Source: Motilimonas cestriensis (GTDB lineage Bacteria; Pseudomonadota; Gammaproteobacteria; Enterobacterales; CBDFNC01). From it: a stretch of 64,000 nt of DNA. How positions within the stretch are numbered: position 1 is the stretch's first letter; each line of letters begins with the position of its first letter. Of this stretch, positions 52,193-62,900 are shown piece after piece. The notes beneath the pieces were generated by a model. The model saw nothing but the letters and a program-made list of their open reading frames with translations, ran no database searches and was not told where the DNA came from. Made by a program: the position numbers and the translations under genes. The DNA lies in NCBI RefSeq assembly GCF_021295315.1, contig NZ_JAIMJA010000008.1:124001-188000 (forward strand). The letters run 5' to 3'.

Positions 52193-53016
52193 TCTATTGC
52201 AACTGCGTCCAGCTTTAAATTAGCTAAGCTGGTAGTGTGCTGCAGCGGTGAAAACTGCTGCAGTAAATAAGGCGATAAACGCTGCCATAGCTGGGAATCA
52301 TTTGTTTCTAAGCTGAGCAAGCTACACTCTTCCTCTGGGCTTAAGTGCAAAGTAAAATATTGCTCATCATCGAGCCCATTAACGGAATAGCCGACAGGCT
52401 CAAACAACCAATCATTAAGACAATAGTTCGCAGCTAACTGTTCTAATCCCAACTTGTGGCGTAGCTCAGATTTGTTTAACTGACCTTTTTGGATGGTGGC
52501 CACAAGCGGTCCCTTTAGTTGCGCTAATTGTAGTTTATGATTGGATCTGAGCAAAGGCTCCATATCGTCAGCAAGGTATTCGAACACTCGATTTTGACTG
52601 TGGCTATTGCCACCGAGTAAGCAACGCAGTTGCTGGGCATCTTGTGAAAATTGGCTCAGCTGATATTGCGGTTGCTGCTCTTGTTGGCGATAAAAATGTA
52701 TGTGTGCAATATTGTTTGCAGCAAAATATTGAATTAAGGCGCTAGCCGTCTCCACTAATGGGCAATTTCCACATGTCACCAATATTAGCCGTTGTGAAAA
52801 CACGAATAAGCTCGATTCAGACAACACATAAGCATGGCAGTATTTGTTTTTTAGCTGAGTAAGAATGGTAGCGCCGCAATGATTAAGTTGGCGTTGCCAG
52901 AAATCATCTGAGTATTGCAATAAATTCACCTTGCTGACGGCGTTTATCGCTGGTTTTAAGTGTAGTTCTAGTCGTTTTTCGGTAGCTTCAAAAAAGAACG
53001 GAGTACTCATATTCAT
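52189..53016 (-). CDS. eukaryotic-type (AMD1-like) S-adenosylmethionine decarboxylase
   Basis: A 275-residue pyruvoyl enzyme giving decarboxylated AdoMet for spermidine synthesis. It resembles the eukaryotic AMD1 family, not bacterial SpeD: FFFEATEKRLEL (7-18; E10, E13), YVLSESSLFVF (63-73) with the self-cleavage pair E67-S68, TCGN with Cys82, and GYSVNG (S211) with TLHLSPEEE (His224), equivalent to human E8/E11, E67-S68, C82, S229 and H243. All processing and catalytic residues are kept. It is shorter than human AMD1 (334). The start is ATG 53016 (or 53010); TTG 53073 is unlikely. No spermidine synthase gene is adjacent. Confidence 0.85.
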   Translation of the reverse strand: MNMSTPFFFEATEKRLELHLKPAINAVSKVNLLQYSDDFWQRQLNHCGATILTQLKNKYCHAYVLSESSLFVFSQRLILVTCGNCPLVETASALIQYFAANNIAHIHFYRQQEQQPQYQLSQFSQDAQQLRCLLGGNSHSQNRVFEYLADDMEPLLRSNHKLQLAQLKGPLVATIQKGQLNKSELRHKLGLEQLAANYCLNDWLFEPVGYSVNGLDDEQYFTLHLSPEEECSLLSLETNDSQLWQRLSPYLLQQFSPLQHTTSLANLKLDAVAID

Positions 53017-53152
53017 ACTTAATTCGCTAAAAATATCCCCGTTATCATACCTTTTATCAGACGATTTCAACAATTTGATTGTGGCGCATTGAGCGCGTAA
53101 GTGATGCTATAAGCTGTGTCGCCTAGCATCTTTATTGTAGCCGTTGTTAAAA

Positions 53153-53644
53153 CTATAAGCTTTGTCGTCTAGCATGGATCGCGCTGAATATTTTTTCGGC
53201 GTCAAGGCCGCGGGCGTAGTGCATCAGATCCGACTCATTTTCTAAGATAAAATCCGTAAGCAACTCTTGTACGTGGGCCATGAGTTCATCGCCTTGCCAA
53301 GGTTTAGCAATGTAGAAATCTAATCCGCCATGGTTAACCGCTTCAACCGTCGCCTCTAGTCCCGCTTGACCGGTGAGCAGTAATTTTTTTGCTGCCTTAT
53401 ACGCCGCATCTTGGTTGAGCTCGACCAGAAAGTCGACACCTTGGGTGCCTGGCATCATATGGTCACACAGGATGAGCGCTAATTGTTGCTGGTTTTGTTG
53501 CATTTCAGCCAACAGTTCTTTTGCTTCACCGACACTTTGCGCAGCTTCTACATCGAACAAGTCCCCTAAGGTATCAAGATCGGCTAATACACTGTCGAGC
53601 ACTTCACGCTCGTCGTCAACACATAATAAAACGTACTTATTCAT
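53153..53644 (-). CDS. single-domain response regulator
   Basis: A 163-residue protein with a receiver domain (1-125) and a short helical tail, no DNA-binding or enzymatic output. D10/D11 and the phospho-acceptor D61 in ILCDHMMPG, the switch LLTGQAG and the lysine in YIAKPW are intact. ATG 53644 overlaps the kinase stop by one base (TGATG) and has GGAGG before it, so it is translationally coupled to the upstream kinase. A GTG at 53647 is an alternative. It probably receives phosphate from that kinase and acts through protein contacts. Confidence 0.88.
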   Translation of the reverse strand: MNKYVLLCVDDEREVLDSVLADLDTLGDLFDVEAAQSVGEAKELLAEMQQNQQQLALILCDHMMPGTQGVDFLVELNQDAAYKAAKKLLLTGQAGLEATVEAVNHGGLDFYIAKPWQGDELMAHVQELLTDFILENESDLMHYARGLDAEKIFSAIHARRQSL

Positions 53645-55566
53645 CACGCCTCCTGCTCATTTTCTGCTCTAGAGCGTTGTTTAATTTCGGGATTGTTAAC
53701 GGGTAAATACACTTCAAATCGAGTGAAGTGGGATTGTGCATCATTACTGCTAATCACTTTTATCTCGCCATGGTGGCGCTTAACGATTTGCTGGCAAACG
53801 GTAAGGCCAATACCTAGGCCAAAGTTACCTTCCCGCTTGGTGGTGTAATTTAGTTCAAATATCCGCGCTTTTTTCTCTTCAGGAATGCCAATACCGTTGT
53901 CTTCAATACTGATACAAACAAAATCTTGCTGGCACTTTGTCATGGTGTGGCTGTGTAGTTTTATCTCTCCCTCGCCTTGAGTGGCATCAATGGCATTGGC
54001 GATCAAATTCGTCCATATTTGTTGTAGTTCGATGGGGTGGCATTGAACAAGAGGTATATCGCCATATTCTTTAATCACTTGATAGGATTTTAGTCTGTTT
54101 TCAAAAATAACTAAGGTTTCTTCTAACCCTTCATGTAAGTCGGAAAAGACGGCTTGCTCGATATCTTGACCAGCATAATGTTTAAGTCCCTTTACAAGGT
54201 CTGCAATACGTTTAGCGCAAACATCAATGCTACGCAAGAAATTACCGACTAGGTAATAAGTATCGAGTTGCTGGATCGTTTCTGTTAGTTCAGATCCTAA
54301 AGGCGCGAAGTATTTGGCGAACTGCTCTGGGCTATCGAGTTGCATTTGCACCGCTTTGCGGGCCAATGCATTTGAGCCAAAAAGAGGGATAGCGGCTTTG
54401 GTTTTTTGTCTGGTAATGGCGGTCGATAAGGGGGTTATCTTCATCGCATTGTTTAACGTTGTCGCGCCGAGCTGGCGTAAGTTGGCGCTGATTTCTTGCG
54501 CAAGTAAACTAGGCACCTTTTGTTTTAAGGTGTCGGCACCACGCAGTATTGCGGCGACAGGATTGTTGAGTTCGTGGGCAATGCCCGCCACAAGTTGCCC
54601 AAGGACAGCCATTTTTTCCGTTTCGACCAGTTGCGCATGAGCGGCATCGAGAGACTGCAGGGTTGATTGTAATTTTAACTTGGTAATGATGCTACTTTGT
54701 AAACGGCGATTAAAATTACGTAGCAATAAGTGGGTGAAAGGCCCAAGTAGTTCACTGTTCGATTTCATTAAGGTCGCGAACTGGCTTTTTTCTAATTTGA
54801 TCACTTCGGTTCCCGTTAAAGTGATACTGGTTGTAAAGGCGGGCTCTCCCGTAATAAAGGACATGCCACCCACCATTGAGCCTGCTCGCATCACAGTGAC
54901 TTCTTGCTCTTGTCCTGCTGCGATGTGTTTTTTTAGTTGCACTTCGCCATCGGCGATAAACCAAAGGGCATTGTTGTGCTCTCCCTCTCGGGTGAGCAAA
55001 TGGTTTTTACTGTACTTTCGACAAACATGGTGTTCATCATTGCCACTAAATACCCGATATAGGGCGTTGATAACTAAGTTGGACAACTCATTATCTGAAT
55101 ACAGGCTGTAATCTAAAAACTGCCCTTGAGGCGGGAAAGAAGCTGATTTCAGCTGAGTTGTATCTAACACATCGGCATAATGGGTCAGTGTTTCATTTTG
55201 CTGTTGTAAAAATTGGCTGAGTTGCCCCTTTACTGTTTCAAGGTCCATTTGAGGTGTGGCGATAACGTGGTCGACGTGGCCCAGGTTAATAAGGTTAATT
55301 AATAATGAGGGCTCATTAGGGTTGAATACCAAGCACTTTGGCCGATTTTGCAATTGTGTTTGAGCGACTAAATAAGTTTGGCTTTGCGGGGTGAGCTCAC
55401 TGATCAGCATGGCAATAGGCTGATCCTTTGTTAAATGATCATCCGCTTGCTTCACGTCACGAAACAGTAATATATGAAAATGCGAGGCTAATGAGCCTAA
55501 GCTAAGTTGCAAATCGAGCAGCAGGTTTGCATCACTGTGGATACATACTATGGCGTAATGTGTCAT
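53644..55566 (-). CDS. soluble histidine kinase with cNMP-binding domain and degenerate receiver
   Basis: A 640-residue cytoplasmic kinase with no TM helix. Domains: a receiver-like fold without the phospho-Asp (about 1-125), a cyclic-nucleotide-binding beta roll (about 170-290; LWFIADGEVQLKK, AGSMVGGMSFITGEPAF), HisKA with phospho-His331 (GIAHELNNPVAAI), and HATPase with NLIANAIDAT, DNGIGIPEE and GLGIGLTVCQQIVKRH. The roll lacks the usual RTA-type phosphate-binding Arg in the GE...R segment, so its ligand is uncertain. It is coupled to a response regulator, and a soluble sensor of an internal signal is inferred. Confidence 0.87.
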   Translation of the reverse strand: MTHYAIVCIHSDANLLLDLQLSLGSLASHFHILLFRDVKQADDHLTKDQPIAMLISELTPQSQTYLVAQTQLQNRPKCLVFNPNEPSLLINLINLGHVDHVIATPQMDLETVKGQLSQFLQQQNETLTHYADVLDTTQLKSASFPPQGQFLDYSLYSDNELSNLVINALYRVFSGNDEHHVCRKYSKNHLLTREGEHNNALWFIADGEVQLKKHIAAGQEQEVTVMRAGSMVGGMSFITGEPAFTTSITLTGTEVIKLEKSQFATLMKSNSELLGPFTHLLLRNFNRRLQSSIITKLKLQSTLQSLDAAHAQLVETEKMAVLGQLVAGIAHELNNPVAAILRGADTLKQKVPSLLAQEISANLRQLGATTLNNAMKITPLSTAITRQKTKAAIPLFGSNALARKAVQMQLDSPEQFAKYFAPLGSELTETIQQLDTYYLVGNFLRSIDVCAKRIADLVKGLKHYAGQDIEQAVFSDLHEGLEETLVIFENRLKSYQVIKEYGDIPLVQCHPIELQQIWTNLIANAIDATQGEGEIKLHSHTMTKCQQDFVCISIEDNGIGIPEEKKARIFELNYTTKREGNFGLGIGLTVCQQIVKRHHGEIKVISSNDAQSHFTRFEVYLPVNNPEIKQRSRAENEQEA

Positions 55567-55696
55567 AACATACTTTAATAGCTTGATGTATCTTGAGTAT
55601 ATAAACAGTTAGCTAGGTTTTATTTGAGCTAGGTGGGAGTTTATAAATATTTTCTAAGTGGCGGCATTAAATGCGCGCCACTTAGTTATAGCAAGA

Positions 55697-57565
55697 TTAG
55701 ACTTTAAAACTGCCGACTTGATTGTTCAGGTGGTTGGAAATCTGATTGAGCTCTTGGGCGCGAACTAACGATGTTTCTGCTTCGTGGCTTAATTGATCCG
55801 ACACATCCTTAATAGCTTGAGTATTTCGGCTCACTTCTTCTGTTACTGAACTTTGCTCTTCGGCAGCGCTGGCAATTTGAATGGCCATGTCACTGATATG
55901 CGTGATGCTTTCAGTAATACGCTCTAGTGCTTTGGTTGCAGCATGGGCATCTTCAACACCCATTTTAGCTAGGCCTTCATTCTCATTCATGGTGGTCACT
56001 GCGTTTTGGGTATTGCGTTGCAGGGTTTCAATCATGGTACGAATTTCAACTGTTGAACTGTGAGTGCGTTGTGATAGCACACGCACTTCATCAGCAACAA
56101 CAGCAAAACCTCTGCCTTGCTCACCGGCACGAGCAGCTTCAATGGCAGCGTTAAGGGCCAGTAAGTTAGTTTGCTCAGCAATGCCTTGAATAGTCGAAAG
56201 GATAACGTTGATATCTTGGGTATTTTTTTCAAGCTCTTGAATAATCCCTGCGGCATCTTCTACATTGGCCGCTAAGCTCTCAATTGAGCTTTGGTTACGC
56301 GCGATAATATGTTTACCCTCGTCACAGCTATCAGCGGAGCTTTTTGCCGCACTGGCAGTTTGTTCGGCGTTAGACGCCACTTCATTAGCCGTGGCTGACA
56401 TTTCATGTACCGCTGCGGCTATTTGTGATATCTCGCTTTGCTGTACAGAAAGCTCTTTGCTGGATACTTGGGCTGCAGTGTTTGCCGCTTTCGCTTCAGT
56501 CGCTAGGTGCTCCGAAGTGCCAACGATATCCGTTACCATGATGTGTAAACGGTCGACAAACGCATCAACATTTTTACCTAACATGCCTATTTCATCACTA
56601 CGATCAAAGGCGACTCGCTTGGTAAGATCGGCATCACCAGAAGCCAAATCTTCAAGGGCGCTAACTAGTTGCCCCAAAGGCTGCAATAATTTGTTCAATA
56701 GGAAAAGGGCAAGGGCGCCAATCACTAATACTTGAATGATGCTGGTGATCATTGAATCAATGATCAGCTTACCGACAGCTTGCAATGCATGCTCTTTTTC
56801 GGAAATAACAATAAAATACCAATCTGAATTAGCAATTTCTTGAACATTAATGAAGTTTTCTTGACCGTTAATTAAAACTGGGCTGAGTACCGTTTCGCGA
56901 GCGATGCGAGCCAGTTCATTTTGGGAAAGCTTCGGATTCAAGTTAGTGATGTTTTTTAGGGTTAAGCTCTTGTCTGGATGGGCAACAATAACCCCTTCTT
57001 TATTGGTCAGCATGGCAAAGCTACCAACCTGCTTAAGCCCTTCAATGTTTTTCACTACCTCGTCTATTGAAACATCCGCTGCTATAACGCCATTAGTAAA
57101 TGCTTTTGATAGTGAAATAACCAGCTCACCGCTGCTGGCATCTTCATAGGGCTGGGTCACGATCGTTTGGCTGGCAGCTTGTGCTTGTTTATACCAATCG
57201 CGTGTTCGAGGATCATACCCTTCGGGTAACGTTTCTTCGGGATTACTCATTATCATCTCACCTTGGGTAGTGGCTAAATAGGCAAGGGATAAATCGCCCG
57301 CTTGGGCGGCATTTTGTAATTGAGGTAAGGGGATTTGGCCTTGTGCTATGGTGTTGGCTGCTGCTTCTAAAATGCGTTTTTTAGTGCTTAACCATAATGC
57401 AATACCATTTGCTTCTGATTCACTTAAGCTGGTTTGATGGCTCTTTAGTGATATTAGCGTTTGATTTGTCATCTGACTGCTGAGTAGCCAAATTTGTAAG
57501 CCCGTTATAGTCAAAATGATGACCGTAACGGCAATCAGCAACTTTTGTTTTATTGATAATGCCAT
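55697..57565 (-). CDS. methyl-accepting chemotaxis protein, amino-acid-type dCache sensor
   Basis: A 622-residue chemoreceptor. TM1 (about 9-29), a periplasmic dCache_1 domain (30-270), TM2 (about 272-295), HAMP (about 296-350) and an MCP signalling domain with hairpin tip [35 protein letters not shown]. The membrane-distal pocket keeps the amino-acid motif: Y117, R122, W124, Y125, Y140, D142 and D164 ([13 protein letters not shown] ... PYEDASSGE ... DVSID). It should therefore bind an amino acid. The start is ATG 57565 rather than TTG 57574. There is no NWETF pentapeptide at the C terminus. It is monocistronic. Confidence 0.9.
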   Translation of the reverse strand: MALSIKQKLLIAVTVIILTITGLQIWLLSSQMTNQTLISLKSHQTSLSESEANGIALWLSTKKRILEAAANTIAQGQIPLPQLQNAAQAGDLSLAYLATTQGEMIMSNPEETLPEGYDPRTRDWYKQAQAASQTIVTQPYEDASSGELVISLSKAFTNGVIAADVSIDEVVKNIEGLKQVGSFAMLTNKEGVIVAHPDKSLTLKNITNLNPKLSQNELARIARETVLSPVLINGQENFINVQEIANSDWYFIVISEKEHALQAVGKLIIDSMITSIIQVLVIGALALFLLNKLLQPLGQLVSALEDLASGDADLTKRVAFDRSDEIGMLGKNVDAFVDRLHIMVTDIVGTSEHLATEAKAANTAAQVSSKELSVQQSEISQIAAAVHEMSATANEVASNAEQTASAAKSSADSCDEGKHIIARNQSSIESLAANVEDAAGIIQELEKNTQDINVILSTIQGIAEQTNLLALNAAIEAARAGEQGRGFAVVADEVRVLSQRTHSSTVEIRTMIETLQRNTQNAVTTMNENEGLAKMGVEDAHAATKALERITESITHISDMAIQIASAAEEQSSVTEEVSRNTQAIKDVSDQLSHEAETSLVRAQELNQISNHLNNQVGSFKV

Positions 57566-57737
57566 AAACTTCAAACCCTTCTCTGAACTTTATTAAAAAG
57601 TTCTTATTGAATTATTAATGTTGTCAATGTTTGGTGAATTAAGTTTTTCTGTATAGTAGTTTTAGAATAAAACGAAGTCTAATCCTTAAGTGCTGGTTTA
57701 TTCACATACCTAGCATTTTTATGCGATATTGTGTGGC

Positions 57738-58328
57738 CTAGTTAACAAGTTGCTGTAATTCTTTGATCGTTTGCCTAATCATCAGTTGGTTGCGTTTGAC
57801 CACTTCAATATCCGGGTTCTGAGCTTGAAAGCTGACAAACAATTGCGTTCCGGCTCGGATCATGTCTTTCATATTAGCTTGTTGTTGCGCGGTTAGCTCA
57901 GTTTGTTGAGTGTATTCTTCAATATAAGGAGCGAGAAAAGCATTCAGTTTTTCCTCATGTAAGTGATAGCTAAGCCAAGCGCTCGCTATGCTGCGACCAG
58001 TATTTAACCAACTGGGAATATCAGTAAAACCGTGTTGTGTGATGGTTTGCTGAACCTGTTGCTCGATACCGAGCTGCTTAATGTATTCACCGAGTTGTGT
58101 TGTGGTGGGAATACTGCCATTGCGAGGCACCAAGGCGAGTAGCGCAGTTTGATGCGTTTTTATTAATGGCGCTAAATCATGAAGACTGCGGCTAAACGCT
58201 TTAATGTCTTGGTCTGCAAGCGCAGCGAAGACTTGGTTGGTGCTAAATAGCAGTAATAAGCAGGCAACTTTACTGGCTAAGGTAAGAGGTGTGAGTAGCG
58301 ATTTATACAACGATTTATGCAACAACAT
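57738..58328 (-). CDS. secreted or periplasmic hypothetical protein
   Basis: A 196-residue protein I do not recognise. A long signal peptide (basic start, hydrophobic 17-32, cut near VFA-AL, about residue 35) is followed by a fully helical domain without cysteines (DIKAFSRSLHDLAPLIKTHQ; LTAQQQANMKDMIRAGTQLFVSF). It lies between the chemoreceptor and an SLC13 transporter gene, all on the same strand but with 93-170-base gaps, so linkage is uncertain. The start is ATG 58328. Confidence 0.65.
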   Translation of the reverse strand: MLLHKSLYKSLLTPLTLASKVACLLLLFSTNQVFAALADQDIKAFSRSLHDLAPLIKTHQTALLALVPRNGSIPTTTQLGEYIKQLGIEQQVQQTITQHGFTDIPSWLNTGRSIASAWLSYHLHEEKLNAFLAPYIEEYTQQTELTAQQQANMKDMIRAGTQLFVSFQAQNPDIEVVKRNQLMIRQTIKELQQLVN

Positions 58329-58421
58329 AGCTAAGTGACCATTTATCTTGCTGTACCCAAGCAGTGTTAAGGTTTTTTAAGCAACAGTAGCTAGGGCATA
58401 GCAGTAATCCAAGATTAAGCA

Positions 58422-59828
58422 CTAAAAGAATAAATATAGCCCAAGATACAGCAAGCCTAGGCCAAATATACCTACGATGCCGCCGGCTTTTAGTAAGTCT
58501 TTGGTCTCAATGAAGCCAGTTGAATAGGCAAGAGCGTTGGGTGGTGTGCTGACGGGTAGAATCATGCCCAGTGAGGAAGAAAATGCGACCACCATTAGCA
58601 GCTGCGTAATACCGCCGCCTTGCGTTGTCACTGGTAGCGTGGTTGCCACCGCTGCGGCAATGGGCATAATTAAGTTGGCGGTGGCGGTGTTAGACATAAA
58701 GTTCGCCATCATATAGCAAGTGACGGATAAACTAATAATCACTAACCAAGTGCTCATATTCGCGAAGTCGATACTGCTGGCTAATTTGACGGCTAAGCCA
58801 CTCGTGTCAAGAGCCATCCCCATTGCGATCCCACCTGCTACAAGCCAGAGTACGTCCCAGTTAATCAGCTTTAAATCTTGCTTGTTAATAACCCCGGTTA
58901 AGGTAAACACCGCGAGGGGAATAATGGCAACGACGTATGCATTCATACCGTGTAGCTGTGTCGTTAACCACAATAAAATAGTTACGCCGAATGTGAGATA
59001 GACTACCCAAGCTCGCGGCGTTTGCAAAAAAGTGCCCTCTAGTTTTAGTGGTAGCTCTTTTTCTTTAGCGGGGTATAAATAGCGCAGTAGAAACCACGCA
59101 ACAGTGAGTTGAATAAGAACAAAAGGTAAGCCGACCATCATCCATTGGGCAAATGTGACTGCGCCTTCGGGCAAATATTGCAGTGCAATGGCATTGGGCG
59201 GTGTTCCGATTGGCGTGGCTATGCCACCGGTATTGGCGGCAATAGGGATGGCAAGTACTAATCCCTTTGCACCTAAATCGCCAACTGGCGCGGTTGCCAC
59301 AATGGGCCCCAAAATCGCCAACATCATTACTGTGGTTGCGGTATTACTCATAAACATGGAAAAAACCGCAGTGATGAGCATTAAGCCAAGCATGACAAAA
59401 TGTATTTGGCGGCCAAAGGGTTTGAGTAATACTCGTGCTAAGTTGGTGTCTAAATCAAATTTTGAGGCGGCAATAGCAAGGGCAAATCCGCCCATAAATA
59501 AGATGATAATGGGCGATGAAAAGCTAGCAAAAATGCTGTTGTAGCTAAGTAGCTCGCCAAGGGGAGTGGTAGCCGAGTCATGGCTGAAAAAGTTAAGCCC
59601 CTTATCTGAAACCATCACTACTTCTAAGGTAATGATCAAAATAGAGGTAGCAAAAACAGGCACTGGCTCTAAGATCCACAGCAATGCAGCAAGTACAAAA
59701 ATAGCGATAATTCGGTGTTGTACTAAGGTGAGCTCAGGTAAAGGAATGAGCTCACTGGGGATGGCTAAAATAAGTAATGGAACACTAAAACATATTATTG
59801 TGCTGACTAACTTTTTCGATAGCTTCAT
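58422..59828 (-). CDS. SLC13/DASS family sodium-coupled dicarboxylate (anion) transporter
   Basis: A 468-residue inner-membrane symporter with about eleven TM segments. Both Na+/substrate SNT motifs are present (SNTATTVMMLA near 165 and SNTATANLIMP near 410), with the partner hairpins NTGGIATPIGTPPNAIAL and SLGMILPVSTPPNALAYSTG. These mark the DASS/CitM-like divalent anion:Na+ family, which carries succinate, malate, fumarate or sulphate. With frd in the window, dicarboxylate is a reasonable guess, not shown. ATG 59828 has AGGG 7 bases upstream; TTG 59834 is unlikely. Monocistronic. Confidence 0.87.
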   Translation of the reverse strand: MKLSKKLVSTIICFSVPLLILAIPSELIPLPELTLVQHRIIAIFVLAALLWILEPVPVFATSILIITLEVVMVSDKGLNFFSHDSATTPLGELLSYNSIFASFSSPIIILFMGGFALAIAASKFDLDTNLARVLLKPFGRQIHFVMLGLMLITAVFSMFMSNTATTVMMLAILGPIVATAPVGDLGAKGLVLAIPIAANTGGIATPIGTPPNAIALQYLPEGAVTFAQWMMVGLPFVLIQLTVAWFLLRYLYPAKEKELPLKLEGTFLQTPRAWVVYLTFGVTILLWLTTQLHGMNAYVVAIIPLAVFTLTGVINKQDLKLINWDVLWLVAGGIAMGMALDTSGLAVKLASSIDFANMSTWLVIISLSVTCYMMANFMSNTATANLIMPIAAAVATTLPVTTQGGGITQLLMVVAFSSSLGMILPVSTPPNALAYSTGFIETKDLLKAGGIVGIFGLGLLYLGLYLFF

Positions 59829-59921
59829 ATGCAAACCCTAATAGAATCTCAAGATTAAACTCTACCAATTATGGGGTAAGCTTAGCTTGCTGTGCTGCAC
59901 ATTTTTTGTTCTAAGCTAACT

Positions 59922-62900
59922 TTATGTTGGTTGCTGAAAGTCAGGCATGCCATCTTTAATGTGAATATCGAGTTGCGGATAATCAATAATGATACCTGCG
60001 GCTTTAAAGCGAGTGTTGATAGCGCTATACAGCTCATGGGCCATTGGCATACGATGCCCCATCTCATTGACATAAACACGGGTTTCAAAGTTCAACGTAC
60101 TGTCGCCAAAGCCGACAAAAAAGACCTCGGGGGCGGGCGTTTCAAGCACCAAAGTACACTCATTGATCGCAGCATATAGCTCTCGAGTGACTTGTTGGGT
60201 GTTTGACCCATAAGCGACACCTACTTTAGTGATCACTCGAGTAATAGGGTCGGAAAGTGACCAGTTAATAAATTGCTCGGTGATGAAGGCTTTATTGGGC
60301 ACAATAATTTCTTTTCGGTCCCAGTCGATAATCGTCGTAGCGCGCGTTTTTATTTTGGCAATGGTGCCTGTTAAATCACGGATAGTGACGGTATCGCCGA
60401 TGCGAATGGGTTTTTCAAATAGGATGATTAAACCAGAAACAAAATTGGCGAAAATTTCCTGTAAACCAAAGCCTAAGCCAACGGTTAATGCAGCAACCAG
60501 CCACTGGGTTTTCGACCAATCAACACCGAGGAAAGCACAACCAACTAGGATGCCGACTAGAATAACAATGTATTTGGTAAGTGTGGTGATGGCAAAGCCC
60601 GTGCCGGGAGCTAAATCAAAATGTTGTAGTACCAGTAATTCCAATGCGCCAGGTAAATTTTTCACCACTACAAACATAATTGAAATAGAAAATACGGCAA
60701 AAATTACATCCTGCAGGTTGACTGGATTGAGCGTGTCGATGCCATTAATACTGGAGGATGAGCTCCAAATCGTTACTCCCTCTAGAAATGAAAAAGCTGA
60801 ATAAATCTGTGCCCAAAGATAGATAAGCAGTAAGGTGTAGCTAAGGGTTAATACGGTACGTAATAGCCCTAAAGACTGTGAACTAATAGTTTCAAGATCG
60901 ATTACAGTATCTTCAACGCTTTCCAAGAGTCCTTCATTTTTGGCCAAGTCACCTTGATCTTCTTTTTCACGTTGAGCCAGTATCTCTGCTCGTTTGGCTT
61001 TGGCTCGGTCAAAGGCTAAACGACGCTTTTGAATAAACATCCAGCGATGAATTAAAAAATAGGTAAGTAAAAAGATCATCCCCACCAGCACTGAAAATTG
61101 TACCTGCTTCAGCAGTGCGTGCGCAGTGTAGAAATAGCCCATTAACGTTGCCAGCACGTTCACTAACGGACTTGCAGCTAAGATAGGCCAGAGTACATGG
61201 TGTAATAAGTGAGGATCTTTACGGTTTTGATTTTTATATGTTAACGGCAGTTTTTCTTGGTAAATCTGCCAGTAAAACCAGGCAATAGAAAGGTTTAATA
61301 TAATAAATGCTAGTCGGCCTAAGCTAGAGTAAACAGCAAGCTCTTCAAATCCTGAGGCAAAGTTATAAAACCCTAAGCTAGGAAGAGCTACAAAGGCCAT
61401 GGTTCTGACATAGCTGAAATTATTTTCGACTCGTTGCGGCGACCATTTAAAATGGGCAATGAACAAGCCGTTTTTCCTAGCCATATTCTTTACCAGTAAA
61501 AAGCACCACAAGCCAGTGGCAAAGGGGTACAGAGCCATACCGATATTTTGTGCAAAAGGGTATTGCCAGCTGGAGTCGAGTAAAAATGCCAAGCTACCTA
61601 TCAATACGGGCACTGGCAGCGCCAATAAGGCTGAAAGTACGACATTGTTAAAGGTATAGCTAAACTTATCTCGGGTTACTTTACCTACTTGGTCAGCACT
61701 GCTTTTTAGATAAGGCCGGAAAAAACGATTTGAAAAATACCAGCAATATAGTAGTAGTAATAGACCAACCAAATATAACAGCCAGTACTCGCTTACGGCT
61801 TCTTGGATCGCTAGGGGGATTTGTTGCGTATTATTACTTGAAAATAACCATCCGATAGATGCCAACGTATCGGCAATAAAATTAATATTGATGGCTTTAG
61901 TGTTCGGGGTCCAAAATAGATATTGACTGGCAATATCGCGAATTTGGCCCAATTTTGAGCTCATTTGGCTGTAGGCAACTTTTAGTTTTGCCTGCTCATA
62001 AATGTAATTTTCGCTAACCGATAGCAGCTGTGTTAACAGTTGTTTGCGTACGCCGAGTAACGCTTGAAGATCTTTTCGTTCGCTGTCACTCAGCGTTTCT
62101 TTGCTGTTGTCGAGAAAAGTGCTGGCAGCCTCGCTTAAATTTCTGAGGGGATCTAAAGTTTGCTGGTAGGCATATTTGGCGAGTCGTGCATCAACGATGG
62201 TTTGCTCGGCCGCCTCTAGCGGCGGCGGGTTAGGTAATTGCGAAAGACGCGCTCTGAGGTTCTCACCAAAGGCGTTGGATACTTTTAACCACTCAACCTG
62301 TTCACGAATATTACTGACGGCATTATTGATTTCTTCCATCTGTTTGGCCACATTGGCTTGTGTTTGCAAGGTGACTTCCATGTCTTGAGTTAAGGCGTTG
62401 AGCTGCTCGCTATAACCTTGGTTTTCCTCAAGTAACCTTTGTAACAATGGCGATGTTATTTGTGTGTTTTGGGCTATTTTTTCGCCTCGTGCAATGGCTT
62501 CTTCGGTGGCTTGTTTACGAATACTGCTCAGCCCTTGTTGCAGCGTGTTTGTGTACTCTTGGAGTGCGGTCACTTTTTGGTTTATAAGGGTTAGCTCTAA
62601 GCGATACAGCTCGTTACGGTTACTGGCACTGAGTTGCTCTAGTTCGAGTGCTAAAATTTGATTCGATAAGGCCGTTTCATGAACTTGACTTTGCACTAGT
62701 AGGGCTTGTGAAACGGGATCGTCTTGAGTGCTGAATTTTTGAATATCGAGTTTATGTTGCTGGTTAACCAGTTCGCTGCGAAGACCCTCGATTTTAGGTT
62801 GAAAGCCAGAAAGTTGATGCTCTATTTCTTCTATTTGCAGCTTTTTGTCTAATTGTTTGCGCTTCAAGCCCGATAGTTGTGAGGTGCGCATCGCTAACTC

